NCBI GenBank assembly: GCA_964352025.1
Contig: CAYGPZ010000001.1
Location: forward strand, 186,001-250,000
DNA: 64,000 nt
Source: Hirschia sp964352025
GTDB taxonomy: Bacteria > Pseudomonadota > Alphaproteobacteria > Caulobacterales > Hyphomonadaceae
Direction of reading: 5' to 3'
Below are positions 1-9,220 of the stretch, in pieces (the stretch's first letter is position 1; every line of letters begins with the position of its first letter). The notes below the pieces were generated by a model. It was not told where the DNA came from, did not search any database, and was given only the letters and a program-made list of their open reading frames with translations. Position numbers and translations under genes: made by a program.

Positions 1-804
1 TTCAAAAAGGTCATCATTTGGATTAATGACTAGCAAAGGTGAAGTGGCTTGCTTTAGTCGGGACTCAATATCATGACGCATGACAGCTCGCGCGCCCCAC
101 CAACCTCGTTCGCCAGCAGATATTTTAGTCAGGAATGCGCGTCTTACAGATGCATCTGTCTGTCCCGGTCCACGCCATTTATGCGTGCTATTCCATTCGT
201 GTTGTAAGTGGGAACCATCGGCTTCAATGGGTCTTGGCCATGGGCTGTTAAAAAAGCCTGCTCGTTCTTCTTCGTTAAACAGCGCCAATCCTACCAGCAT
301 CATAGATTTGATTTGATCGCTCTGTAACGCCGCTATTTCAAGCGCAATTGAAGCCCCTGTGTGATAGCCAACGATATCAACTGGACCGAGTTTTTCATTC
401 TCGAGAAACGCCAGCATAGAACGCGCATAGTCGGCGATTTCAGGCGGCTCAGCGAAACTATCGGATTCTCCCAAGCCTGGCGTATCGACGGCGTAGACAA
501 TACGGTCTCTTGCAAGTTCAGATATAAATTCAACAAAGACCTGAGACGAGTTAGGTGTCTGGTGCAGACAAAGCACTGGCGTTTGTGATTTTAGCTTAGT
601 CTTATCAATCGGCTCGGCGCGACGATAATGCAGCTGCATACCGTCCAGACCATTTCCGAATCCGCGGGTTACCCGAACTGGCGAATCTCCAAGCCTATCC
701 CGATCAAATGGCATAGCCCGTGCTCGGATTTGCGTTGAGAAAACAGCGGCCATGCCAAACAAACTGGCTGAGAAGGCCCGGCGATTCAATCTGTCTTTGG
801 TCAC
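1..804 (-). CDS. alpha/beta hydrolase with GxHxG nucleophile elbow (3' end cut by window)
   Basis: I read 268 codons without a stop, running off the left edge. The start is a GTG whose last two bases lie in the TGA stop of the preceding oxidoreductase gene (4-base overlap), so translation is probably coupled. The N-terminus carries a twin-arginine-like stretch (NRRAF) followed by a hydrophobic segment, so export by Tat is possible. An alpha/beta hydrolase core follows: oxyanion-type HQTP near residue 81, DTPGLGES near 108, and GYHTG at about 146-150. The usual elbow is GxSxG; here the nucleophile position is His. The family fold is clear, but the reaction is not. It is the last visible gene of the TonB receptor/oxidoreductase operon, so it probably acts on the same compound or its product. 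Confidence 0.8.
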   Translation of the reverse strand, partial: MTKDRLNRRAFSASLFGMAAVFSTQIRARAMPFDRDRLGDSPVRVTRGFGNGLDGMQLHYRRAEPIDKTKLKSQTPVLCLHQTPNSSQVFVEFISELARDRIVYAVDTPGLGESDSFAEPPEIADYARSMLAFLENEKLGPVDIVGYHTGASIALEIAALQSDQIKSMMLVGLALFNEEERAGFFNSPWPRPIEADGSHLQHEWNSTHKWRGPGQTDASVRRAFLTKISAGERGWWGARAVMRHDIESRLKQATSPLLVINPNDDLFE

Positions 805-1877
805 CGTGCTGGTTCCTCCGCAATCTTTACAATACGCTTACCGATATTGGCACCGCTGAACAGGCCGATCAATGCTGCTGGCATCTGCTCCAAACCCTGC
901 ATTCCGTCTTCCAGCCCAACAAGCTGCCCTTCATCCATCCAACTCGCCATGCGCGCTTCAGCCTCTGAATAACGATCCTTGTACGAATAAATGTGAAAGC
1001 CGTTCATTGAGACGTTCTTATAAACCATCTCAAAATAGTTGGATGGACCGTACTTGCGACCGTCTTCAGAAGTATATTGAGAGATCGCACCACATATGAC
1101 TATACGGCCATTCTCCGCCATATTATCGATAGCAGTTTCCAATATATCACCGCCAACATTGTCGAAATAGACGTCGATCCCGTTGGAAAACAGCTCTGCT
1201 ACGCGCTCCGCTACATTCTCAGTTCGGTAGTTTATAGCAGCGGCGTACCCCAATTTCGCAACCGCGAGACGACATTTCTTGTCGCTTCCACATATGGCGA
1301 CGGGGCGCGCCCCCCCAATGCGCGCCAACTGCCCCACCACGGATCCAACCCCGCCGACAGCTCCGGAAACCAGAACATTTTCACCTGGCTGAGGTTTCCC
1401 TTTATCGAACAAACCAAAATAGGCTGTGAACCCGGTTAGTCCAAGTACACCAAGCCCTGATGATATGGATTTCCCCCAAGCCTTCATCTTAAAGACCCGC
1501 CCAGTTCCATCAGAACAAGCATATTCCTGCCAGCCAAATGGGCCATGTACTACGTCACCGACGTCGAAATCAGGATGGCGCGAGTTTATGACATACCCGA
1601 CGCCGCGTCCCATCATCGTAGCCCCAATCGGCAATGGGTCTTCTACAACTCCACCGTCAATCACATAAGATCTCATGACCGGTGCTAGCGAGAGATAACA
1701 GACACGAACGACAAACTCACCATCATCAGGTTCTGGAACAGCTTGCTCTTCTAAGGAAAATGTATCTTCCTCAATCTGCGTTGTTGGACGTTTCGCTAAA
1801 ACCCAGGCGCGATTCACTTGAGGAAGACATGAATCAAGATGAACCAACGCCTGGTCAGCCGTAGAGCCTTCACTCAT
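801..1877 (-). CDS. NADP-dependent MDR oxidoreductase (leukotriene B4 dehydrogenase / CurA-like)
   Basis: The 358-aa protein belongs to the zinc-free medium-chain dehydrogenase/reductase group that reduces the C=C bond of alpha,beta-unsaturated carbonyl compounds. It has the N-terminal GroES-like part, a nucleotide-binding loop AVGGVGSVVG at about 173-182, and the family hallmark YFDNVGGD near 237-244. I chose the ATG at 1877 because it overlaps the TGA stop of the TonB receptor by four bases; a longer reading would run deep into that gene. Family membership is sure. The substrate is unknown, but the operon context suggests an imported enone-like or aromatic compound. Confidence 0.88.
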   Translation of the reverse strand: MSEGSTADQALVHLDSCLPQVNRAWVLAKRPTTQIEEDTFSLEEQAVPEPDDGEFVVRVCYLSLAPVMRSYVIDGGVVEDPLPIGATMMGRGVGYVINSRHPDFDVGDVVHGPFGWQEYACSDGTGRVFKMKAWGKSISSGLGVLGLTGFTAYFGLFDKGKPQPGENVLVSGAVGGVGSVVGQLARIGGARPVAICGSDKKCRLAVAKLGYAAAINYRTENVAERVAELFSNGIDVYFDNVGGDILETAIDNMAENGRIVICGAISQYTSEDGRKYGPSNYFEMVYKNVSMNGFHIYSYKDRYSEAEARMASWMDEGQLVGLEDGMQGLEQMPAALIGLFSGANIGKRIVKIAEEPAR

Positions 1878-4084
1878 TGGCCAAGCTTTACAACTAGTGA
1901 AACACCATAAGTCGCCCCTTCGCGCGCTGTCACAAGCCAGGATCTCTGGAATGGGGGTAGTTGGGTATATGTACCGGACGCATCGAACCAACGCACACCG
2001 ACATAAGGCGTATCGTCATCGGTGATATTTTTACCGAATAGTGAGAGCTCATAGCGGCCGCTCTGTATACCAATACGCGCATTCATGTTGGAGATATCGC
2101 CAGTTCTGGCAAGGTTGGCTGGAACCGAGAATTGGCTCGATTGCATGCCGTAATCGACACGAGCAAACCAGTCCATCGTGCTGGTCAATTGACCTTCATA
2201 CTCACCAGTGAATGTAAGCTGGTGCTTACTAGTACGGTTGATTTGATTGCCCGATACATCTGGTCCGATAGGCAGATTAGCAAGATCTGGATCCAAAAAC
2301 TCATCAAATGTAGGGTCGGTGTAGGCGTATCCTACTGTAAAGTCTAAGCCAACATCAGTAATCCATTTGGCGTCGACCTCTAACCCGCGAACAGAAGATT
2401 CAGCAGCATTCGCCGTGTACTGGTTCGAGGATGCACCAGCAGCCGACAAACCAATAACCTGCTGATCGGAAACCTCGATGTAATAGACCGCACCATTGAA
2501 TAGAAGCTGGCCTTCCGCGGCTTGTGTTTTAACACCTAACTCATAAGTCCAGTTAGATTCAGGCTCATAAGTCCGTTCTTCCGGGAAGAGATTAGCAAAG
2601 GTGTTGAAACCACCTGTTTTGAAACCTTTTGCAACTGAACCATAGATCAATGTGTCTTCATTTGCATCAACCGATACAGTCAGACGCGGCAACCATTCCT
2701 GCCAATCAGCGCTAAGGTCAAACCCAGGACGCTTGAGTGTTTTCTCTTCATCATTGTAACGCAGTTCACCTGTAACATTCACCATGTCTGTCAAATCGAC
2801 AGACAGCGAACCGTATAGGCCAACGGACTGAGTTGTGGATTCGTTCAAAACCCCGTCTGGCAGTGATTGACCAAAGCCAGGCAAGTAACTTCTCGCTACC
2901 AGATCATCTTCGAAATTATAGTAAGATGCACCTACAAGCCACTGGACTGACGAGTCGGAATTAGAATTGGAAAGGCGAAGATCTTGGGAGAAATCCCACT
3001 TGTCAAATTCTTCAAATGTTCGGTTAAAGAAAAGTGCGGTATAATCCGCATCAAAATCGTAGAAACCTTCCTGTGCATTATAACCAGTGATGCTCTGTAG
3101 CAGCAGATTATCAGAAAGATCAAAGTCCGCATTGAGAGATGCACGTAAAGTTTCACGCTCTACTCCTTGGTGTTCGGGATTAGTGAAGAACCCGGCACCG
3201 GTCGTTGGGAGTGTCCCCGTGAAATAACGTGGAAACCCGTTGGCAGGATTAGGCTGAGAGTTGGCTGGTGCCAAGAAGTGCGGTGGAGGGCCGTCTGCTT
3301 CATCAGACCACAATACCTTAAAGTAAAGTTCCGATGCATCTGTTGGATTCCAAAGCAAGCTACCGAGCGCGGCTGTAGTTTCATTCGAGCCAATATCTGG
3401 ACCGCCCGCTACCCCATTCTCGAAATCCCCACCATAGGTCGCACCGTATATTCCGGCACGTCCCAGAAGAGAGCCATCCTCGGTCAATGGTCCTGAGACC
3501 TCTAACAGTCCACGACCCAATTCATTGCTTCCAGAATCTAAGCGGAAATTACCTTCAAACTCATCTGTTGGACGTTTGGTGACATAATTCACTGCACCGA
3601 TGAAGGCATTACGACCATAAAGCGCGCTTTGAGGGCCTTTTGCGACCTCAACCCGCTCAAGCCCAAAATAGCTAGCGTTTAGGCCAGTACGACCGGATAT
3701 ATATACCCCGTCAACGAAGAATGCGACGGTCTGCTCTTCACCTAACCCCGCATTGACCAAACCACGAATTGAAGGTGAGGCGTTTATCCGCCCAAAGGGA
3801 GAGGATGAAGTTAGACCCGGTGTAAGGAGCGCTAGGTCTTGAACATCAACAGCTGCACTATCTAAAAGTTCATCCCCGCTAATTGCTGTGATCGAAATAG
3901 GAATATCTTGGACAGTTTCCTCCCGAAGACGCGTGGTCACAATCACCGTATCAAGCGTTTTTGACTCAACTTCTCCGTTTTGCGCATGCGCCACGAAACT
4001 TGGCCCAACATTTAGGGTAAGCGCGGCAATTCCAGCCGCGTTTAAAAGTCTTATCGCTCTATTTGATTTGTTTTTTGTCCGCAT
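1874..4084 (-). CDS. TonB-dependent outer membrane receptor
   Basis: The 736-aa protein has a signal peptide (about residues 1-34, ending near VAHA), a TonB-box-like segment (TLDTVIVTTR, about 43-52), a plug domain to about residue 172 with the GLERVEVAKGPQSALYGR signature, and a long beta-barrel. It probably imports a substrate across the outer membrane using TonB energy. The ATG at 4084 is chosen over a TTG nine codons upstream because a GGAG Shine-Dalgarno lies 7 nt before it. The last residue is Gln rather than the usual aromatic residue. It heads an operon with an oxidoreductase and a hydrolase and is divergent from a LysR regulator, which suggests substrate-induced expression. Confidence 0.93.
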   Translation of the reverse strand: MRTKNKSNRAIRLLNAAGIAALTLNVGPSFVAHAQNGEVESKTLDTVIVTTRLREETVQDIPISITAISGDELLDSAAVDVQDLALLTPGLTSSSPFGRINASPSIRGLVNAGLGEEQTVAFFVDGVYISGRTGLNASYFGLERVEVAKGPQSALYGRNAFIGAVNYVTKRPTDEFEGNFRLDSGSNELGRGLLEVSGPLTEDGSLLGRAGIYGATYGGDFENGVAGGPDIGSNETTAALGSLLWNPTDASELYFKVLWSDEADGPPPHFLAPANSQPNPANGFPRYFTGTLPTTGAGFFTNPEHQGVERETLRASLNADFDLSDNLLLQSITGYNAQEGFYDFDADYTALFFNRTFEEFDKWDFSQDLRLSNSNSDSSVQWLVGASYYNFEDDLVARSYLPGFGQSLPDGVLNESTTQSVGLYGSLSVDLTDMVNVTGELRYNDEEKTLKRPGFDLSADWQEWLPRLTVSVDANEDTLIYGSVAKGFKTGGFNTFANLFPEERTYEPESNWTYELGVKTQAAEGQLLFNGAVYYIEVSDQQVIGLSAAGASSNQYTANAAESSVRGLEVDAKWITDVGLDFTVGYAYTDPTFDEFLDPDLANLPIGPDVSGNQINRTSKHQLTFTGEYEGQLTSTMDWFARVDYGMQSSQFSVPANLARTGDISNMNARIGIQSGRYELSLFGKNITDDDTPYVGVRWFDASGTYTQLPPFQRSWLVTAREGATYGVSLVVKLGQ

Positions 4085-4180
4085 CGCTAGGCTCCAGTTT
4101 GATTTCCGCAATCAGCACGCGGATTATGTGAAGGTTCACAAATTAGGGTAACGTCCGCTATACATCTACTGGCATGAAAT

Positions 4181-4209
4181 ATATATCAGTCATGCAAATT
4201 GTGATATAT
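4181..4209. promoter_or_regulatory. inverted repeat in the LysR/TonB divergent promoter region
   Basis: Eight-base arms ATATATCA (4181-4188) and TGATATAT (4202-4209) are separated by 13 bases in the 164-bp gap between the divergent LysR gene and TonB receptor operon. LysR proteins commonly bind imperfect dyads at this location, so this is a plausible operator. The arms are AT-rich, so chance occurrence is possible. Confidence 0.45.
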
Positions 4210-4248
4210 CAGGAAATATAACTCATAAATGAAGGTTCGTTTTCGCTC

Positions 4249-5163
4249 ATGTCCAGGAAACTTTCTCTGTCTCAATTGGAGCTGTTTCAGCTTGTCTTCA
4301 AGTCGGAGAATCTCTCGCGAACTGCCGCTGCGCTGGACACATCACAGCCAGCCGTTTCAAGAAAGCTAAGTGCACTTGAAGATAATCTTGGCGTGAGATT
4401 ATTCCATAGAACCGGTCGCGGCGTTACGCCAACTCAAGCAGGCCATCGCTTGGCGCGACATGCCCAAACGATACTGAACGCAGTCGATGAAGCCGAGATT
4501 GATCTAAAAAGAGAGACCAAAGCGCTAACGGGAGAGGTTCGTCTCGGGGTGACTCCTATGGTGGCGCAGGCCATGACCGGACCTATAATCGCTCGCATGG
4601 CAGAGAAACATCCTGCCGTCAGCGTGGTCGTCATGGAAGGCGCGAGTGTCGCTGTCACTGACTGGGTCATTAGCGGTACGGTTGATATTGCCATCATGTA
4701 TAAGCCGCCATCACAGTTCAGAGAAGGTGCCGAAAGTGAAGTTCTTTGGGAAGAGCCTCTGTGCCTTGTTGGGCAGCAATCGCTGACTGGAAAGGGAGAG
4801 ATAACCTTCAAAGAAGCCATGAAAGGCAAGGTTGTTCTGCCGAGCCCCCTTAACGGAATGAGACGCCTACTAGATCGAGTCGCTGCTGAGCAGGAAATGT
4901 CGCTGGAACTTGAATCTGAGATAGATTCCTACGCGACCATCCTCAGTATGGTGAGAAGTGGAGCCGCCGTCACCACCTTGCCAGCACTTGCAGTAGAAGA
5001 TGAGGTTAAGCTTGGGTTTGTAGAAGCTCGGCCCATATCAAGTCCGCAAATCAGAACTTATCTCAGCATGTATACTACGCGGGCTCACCCGATAAGAAGG
5101 AGTGTCACAGCGTTCATTGATCTGGCCAAACACCGCGCGCGCAATCTGGGCACTAAAATCTGA
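4249..5163 (+). CDS. LysR-family transcriptional regulator
   Basis: The 304-aa protein has the N-terminal winged helix-turn-helix of LysR regulators (about residues 4-63, with TAAALDTSQPAVSRKLSALEDNLGVRLFHRT split across helix and wing) and a C-terminal periplasmic-binding-protein-like effector domain (about 90-295). It is transcribed away from the TonB receptor/oxidoreductase/hydrolase operon, the classical arrangement for a LysR regulator controlling its neighbour. The inducer is unknown. Confidence 0.92.
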   Translation: MSRKLSLSQLELFQLVFKSENLSRTAAALDTSQPAVSRKLSALEDNLGVRLFHRTGRGVTPTQAGHRLARHAQTILNAVDEAEIDLKRETKALTGEVRLGVTPMVAQAMTGPIIARMAEKHPAVSVVVMEGASVAVTDWVISGTVDIAIMYKPPSQFREGAESEVLWEEPLCLVGQQSLTGKGEITFKEAMKGKVVLPSPLNGMRRLLDRVAAEQEMSLELESEIDSYATILSMVRSGAAVTTLPALAVEDEVKLGFVEARPISSPQIRTYLSMYTTRAHPIRRSVTAFIDLAKHRARNLGTKI

Positions 5164-5492
5164 AACACAGTTTGAACAAGACGAACTTGACAGTATGTAC
5201 CTGCCTGACAAAAAGGTTCAAGATTAAAATCAGTAGGCTTCATAATAACCGACTTGCTCTACCATAAGCTTCAGTCATTGATATTTTGAAAATACACCTT
5301 CCTGTATGGCGACCATTTACCAGGCATAAGCTGCTTGTTATATAACGTTTTAAGTCTCTGATAGTTAAGCGCTTAGGGGCTCAGCAACATTGGATAAAAA
5401 GCAATGCTCCAAATAAGATATCGACAATGTAACTTTGAATGTCCGTTATTGGCGAAATCCAGACATTTGCCTATGGAAGAATTGGATTGTGA
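5164..5492. other. intergenic region, no gene seen
   Basis: About 330 nt between the end of the LysR gene and the end of the convergent serine hydrolase gene. I see no convincing open frame, RNA gene or terminator with a T-run; the sequence is AT-rich. Confidence 0.6.
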
Positions 5493-6674
5493 TTACATAC
5501 ATCCATACAATGCTGAGATGAGGCGTTGGGCGCGTTCGTCGGTTTGTAATTGGTTTGATTGGCGGTTCATTACATAGGCAGCTGAAAGATTGCGGTCTGG
5601 ATCTCCTAGGCCCATCGATCCACCCCAGCCTGCATGGCCGAGCGAGTCGATATTTGGACCGTAAATGCGGTTATTATTGCGCATGACACCCGCTGCAAAT
5701 TCGATTTCATAGGGTAGGACGCGATCTTGTCCGAGGCTGCGGCGTTTTGAAAATTCTTCAAACTGACCATCTGCGTTGATGATGTTGTTATTGCCGATTT
5801 TACCACGGTTAGCGAAAGCAGAGTAAAGACGCGCAACAGCTTTTGCTGTACCATGACCATTCGCGGATGGTATTTCCATCTCACGCCACTCTGAACCGCC
5901 GCGCTGTGGGGAGGCCCATTTCGAGTAGAATGCGGTTTTCTTGAACGCGTTTAATGTGCCCAATTCTGGTGGTTTTGTCGGGCGGACAATGTCAGCCACG
6001 CGATCATGTTCACTTGCGGGTGTGCCGATCCAGAAATCAATAATTTCAGCATCAGCATTTGCACCATCGGAATTGGTGATTTTGGTTTTTAGCTGTGTGC
6101 CTAGTGTTTTACCAGAAACACGCCAAACCAGTTCCGCGATGAGATAGCCCCATGTGAGTGGGTGGTAGCCTGACCCGTCTGCGGGCGTCCACATGGGTGG
6201 GCTATTGGCGAGTGCATCGGCGAGGCCATGACTATCAAACCACAAATTTGGGTCGATCTCATTGACAAATCCGGGCAACCCACCCTGGTGGGAAAGCATT
6301 TGTCCAATAGTGAGCTTGTCTTTTCCATGCGCCGCAAATTCGGGCCATGCGTCTGATACTGGCGTTTCATATGGGTTATCTAGCTTATCGAATAACTCCA
6401 TACATGCTGCCATTGCAGATATAGGCTTTGTTGTTGAATAAACGGGAACAATTGTGTTTTCTGTCCATGGTTCGGACTTGCGTCTGTCTTTCCAGCCGCC
6501 AGTCAGATTGACCACTAATTCGTCACCGATATAGGCGGCAAATCCTGCGCCCAATTCCTGTAAGTCGGAAGGCGAGCGATCAGCCCCTGCGGGAGTATCT
6601 GCGAAGTTTTGCTCGAACGCGTCCTGTACAGCTTCAAAGCCCGGCGCGACGTATCCAGAAATATTATCAATCAT
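5493..6674 (-). CDS. class C beta-lactamase-like serine hydrolase / esterase
   Basis: The 393-aa protein has the penicillin-binding fold signature of the beta-lactamase/EstB family: the SxxK motif STTK (about residue 81), the tyrosine motif in SGYHPLTWGYL (about 169), and a C-terminal HAGWGGS that takes the place of the KTG/HxG box. No signal peptide is evident, so it is probably cytoplasmic and acts on esters or small amides rather than beta-lactams. It stands alone; the pyridoxal kinase gene lies upstream on the same strand with a gap of about 57 nt. The exact substrate cannot be told from sequence. Confidence 0.87.
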   Translation of the reverse strand: MIDNISGYVAPGFEAVQDAFEQNFADTPAGADRSPSDLQELGAGFAAYIGDELVVNLTGGWKDRRKSEPWTENTIVPVYSTTKPISAMAACMELFDKLDNPYETPVSDAWPEFAAHGKDKLTIGQMLSHQGGLPGFVNEIDPNLWFDSHGLADALANSPPMWTPADGSGYHPLTWGYLIAELVWRVSGKTLGTQLKTKITNSDGANADAEIIDFWIGTPASEHDRVADIVRPTKPPELGTLNAFKKTAFYSKWASPQRGGSEWREMEIPSANGHGTAKAVARLYSAFANRGKIGNNNIINADGQFEEFSKRRSLGQDRVLPYEIEFAAGVMRNNNRIYGPNIDSLGHAGWGGSMGLGDPDRNLSAAYVMNRQSNQLQTDERAQRLISALYGCM

Positions 6675-6731
6675 GTATTGTTTCGTTCAACGCATTGCGT
6701 TTTTCGTCAAGTACTTTTGTTGATAATGAGG

Positions 6732-7607
6732 CTAATGTAGGCGCTTGATTTGAACTTTGGGCGGCATACGAATGAGATCGCCTGAAGCTGCTATCGGAAG
6801 ATCTTTTAGATTTTGCGTTGTCGCTGCTTCGATAATAGCTGATGTTGACCCAATTGTCCGCGCTAGAGCTTCTTGAGGTTCATGGTTTTCGCTCAGCATT
6901 GCCGCTAGCATGAGCGTGGCAAGGTCACCAGTTCCATGAGGGATATATCCGTTGAGCTTTGGTGTTTCACAAAACCAAGCGCTCTCATGTGTCTTGTCGA
7001 CATAAAGTGTCCCTAGACCAATGTCGGATGGGATAGACGTGACCATCGCATCACACGGTAGGGCTTGACTAGCCTTCCAGACATCATCAGCCGTTTTTAG
7101 AGATTGAAAGTCAGTGCGAGTAAGATATGCAAATTCCCAGAGATTGGGCGTGATGACATCGGCACGTTTGATAAGGTCGGATCGTATTGCCGTCGCGGTG
7201 TCTTCACGAATATAGAGACCTGAGTCTTCATCTCCCATAATTGGGTCGACAACGATGAGTGCTTTTGACGGTGGAAGCCAAGGTTTGGTGTCGGGACGTT
7301 TGGAAGCCCGAACTTTGTCAATCGTTGCGGCGGCGACCTCGACCTGATCAGGTGATGCAAAATATCCAGTGATGACACCTCGACACGTGTCAAATTCACC
7401 GTGGGCTTCGACGCCCTCCAACATGGATTCAAGTCTATCTGCGGGAACAGCGCTCCCACCCGGAGACCCTAGGCCCGGATGGCGGCCCAAAAGCGTCGTA
7501 GGCGCTAATGCGCAATCAATTCCCAAATGAGCTAAAGTTGCTGGTGCAATTGAGCCACCTACACTTGAAGCGGCTACAAAAGAAGAAATCACCAGCATTT
7601 GCGTCAT
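6732..7607 (-). CDS. pdxY: pyridoxal kinase (PdxY/PdxK-like)
   Basis: The 291-aa protein is a ribokinase-fold vitamin B6 kinase that phosphorylates pyridoxal in B6 salvage. Visible family marks are the N-terminal ISSFVAASSVGGSIAP, VVDPIMGDEDSGLYI with the conserved DP.MGD, TPNLWEFAYLT, and the anion-hole/catalytic GTGDLATLMLAA near residue 226. Length matches the family. Its start overlaps the stop of the upstream GNAT gene by four bases, so the two are probably co-translated. PdxY versus other B6 kinases cannot be separated with certainty. Confidence 0.85.
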   Translation of the reverse strand: MTQMLVISSFVAASSVGGSIAPATLAHLGIDCALAPTTLLGRHPGLGSPGGSAVPADRLESMLEGVEAHGEFDTCRGVITGYFASPDQVEVAAATIDKVRASKRPDTKPWLPPSKALIVVDPIMGDEDSGLYIREDTATAIRSDLIKRADVITPNLWEFAYLTRTDFQSLKTADDVWKASQALPCDAMVTSIPSDIGLGTLYVDKTHESAWFCETPKLNGYIPHGTGDLATLMLAAMLSENHEPQEALARTIGSTSAIIEAATTQNLKDLPIAASGDLIRMPPKVQIKRLH

Positions 7608-8080
7608 ACAAGGTCCTTGCGCACGTTGAAATTTGTCAGTTTCACCCCGTTGGCGACAGGGTGTTGTTCAGCCACAACTTTATAGCCCCGTTTTTCAAAA
7701 AATGGGCGTGCGACATAACTGACGTCGGACTGGATAGACTTCACATTGTGCGCGCGAGCAAATGTTTCCAGTGTTGAATAGGTCTGTGAAGCGGCACCCT
7801 TGCCTGAACAGCGTGGATGCGAATAAGCGAAATCCAACACACCATCAGGTGTTAAAGACATAAAGGCAGCAAGGCCTTCATCATCTGACGCTGTGAAGAG
7901 TAATTGATCTGCAAAGCGCTTTTTGGCTTTCTCACCCGTGTAGGGTTCAGGTGCCCATGCTTTTAATTGTTCAGGTGAGTAGTGTGAATGAGCCAACCCA
8001 TGAATACTCTCATAAATTAGTTGCCCAATAGCGTTCAGGTCAGCTTCTTCAGCTGGCTGAATATCAATCGCGTATCCCAT
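7604..8080 (-). CDS. GNAT-family N-acetyltransferase
   Basis: The 158-aa protein has the GNAT fold: an N-terminal IDIQPAEEADLNAIGQLIYES segment, a central strand LDFAYSHPRCSGKGAASQTYSTLE with the acetyl-CoA-binding loop (R/Q-x-x-G-x-G/A version), and a C-terminal FFEKRGYKVV segment typical of the family. It is the first gene of a two-gene unit with pyridoxal kinase (4-base overlap). The acceptor substrate is unknown. Confidence 0.85.
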   Translation of the reverse strand: MGYAIDIQPAEEADLNAIGQLIYESIHGLAHSHYSPEQLKAWAPEPYTGEKAKKRFADQLLFTASDDEGLAAFMSLTPDGVLDFAYSHPRCSGKGAASQTYSTLETFARAHNVKSIQSDVSYVARPFFEKRGYKVVAEQHPVANGVKLTNFNVRKDLV

Positions 8081-8251
8081 CTTATGCCCCGTATTTTTTT
8101 ATATTTATCGGGTGATACTATCTCAAAAAGGTGTTTTCGAACAGGGGGTAGGACAGTTGGTGGGCTTTTCAACAAAGATATATTCATTTACTCAACGCTT
8201 CTAAAGTCCAGTCGTGAACGGCGTTAAATAAAAAAATACAAGGAAGTCAGA

Positions 8252-9145
8252 ATGCAGGATCGCTCTTTTTTCAGTCGTCCACGTCGATCATGCCTTTACA
8301 TGCCGGCAAATAATGATCGCGCTCTTGAAAAAGCCAAGACGATAAATGCAGATACGCTGATCTTCGACCTGGAAGATGCTGTTCCGCCCGATATGAAAAC
8401 GGAAGCCAGACAAAAAGCTTGTAAGGCTGTGAAGTCTGATGGCTATGGCAATAGAGAAGTCGTTGTGCGAATGAATGGCCTAGATACGCAATGGGGCCAT
8501 GATGATTTGTCCGCGATAGTGGCATGTAGTCCAGATGGCATTTTAGTGCCCAAAGTATCGTCCGCTGATGAAGTGAATTCTCTGGATAAGGCACTTTCTG
8601 ACGCGGGAGCCGCTGATACTCTGGCTCTGTGGGTGATGATTGAAACGCCGCTTTCTATCTTGAACCTGCAGGAAATTGCAGCTTGTGCAGATACGACGAG
8701 ATTGGCTGCTTTTGTAGTGGGAACGAATGATTTAGCCAAAGACATGCGGGCGATCATGAGGCCTGAACGTCAAGCATTTCAGACACAATTAGCCATGACA
8801 GTGACTGCAGCCCGTGCGTATGGACTGGTTGTCATTGATGGTGTGTTTAATGATATTAAAGACGCAGATGGCTTAGAGAGTGAATGCGAGCAGGGGCGTA
8901 TTATGGGGTTTGATGGCAAGTCCCTTATTCACCCTACACAGGTCGAATTATGTAATCGAGTGTTTTCGCCTTCTAAAGAAGACATAGCTCAGGCGGAAGA
9001 TGTGATTGCAGCATTCGCAGCCCCTGAAAATGCAGGCAAAGGCGTTATAAAGGTCAATGGTAAAATGACTGAAATCCTGCATTTGGAAGAAGCGAAGCGT
9101 GTGGTCGAAGTTGAAAAAACTATTCAATCGCTTTCTAGGGACTAG
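8252..9145 (+). CDS. HpcH/HpaI (CitE-like) CoA-ester lyase, probably (3S)-malyl-CoA thioesterase type
   Basis: The 297-aa protein has the CitE/malyl-CoA lyase hallmarks: RSCLYMPANNDRALEKA, the metal-binding region DLEDAVPPDMK (about residue 41), VRMNGLDTQWGHDDL, VPKVSS, and the C-terminal GFDGKSLIHPTQVE. The pattern VVGTNDLAKDMR and DGVFNDIKD fits my recollection of Mcl2-type (3S)-malyl-CoA thioesterases better than Mcl1-type malyl-CoA lyases. Together with the mesaconyl-CoA hydratase gene 500 nt downstream, this supports a role in the ethylmalonyl-CoA pathway of C2 assimilation. The thioesterase-versus-lyase call is inference. Confidence 0.85.
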   Translation: MQDRSFFSRPRRSCLYMPANNDRALEKAKTINADTLIFDLEDAVPPDMKTEARQKACKAVKSDGYGNREVVVRMNGLDTQWGHDDLSAIVACSPDGILVPKVSSADEVNSLDKALSDAGAADTLALWVMIETPLSILNLQEIAACADTTRLAAFVVGTNDLAKDMRAIMRPERQAFQTQLAMTVTAARAYGLVVIDGVFNDIKDADGLESECEQGRIMGFDGKSLIHPTQVELCNRVFSPSKEDIAQAEDVIAAFAAPENAGKGVIKVNGKMTEILHLEEAKRVVEVEKTIQSLSRD

Positions 9146-9220
9146 CCTGCTATGAAAGCCGCGTTAGTTTGCTGGCAGAATTTTGGAACAAGGTGTGTTC
9201 CTTCATAAAGAGATGGTGCG

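Noticed and set aside
80..588. Plus-strand frames at the left edge
   Set aside because: They are shadows of the minus-strand alpha/beta hydrolase frame, which is open over all 268 codons.
4434..4829. Long minus-strand frame inside the LysR gene
   Set aside because: Antisense shadow of a well-conserved coding frame with no family features.
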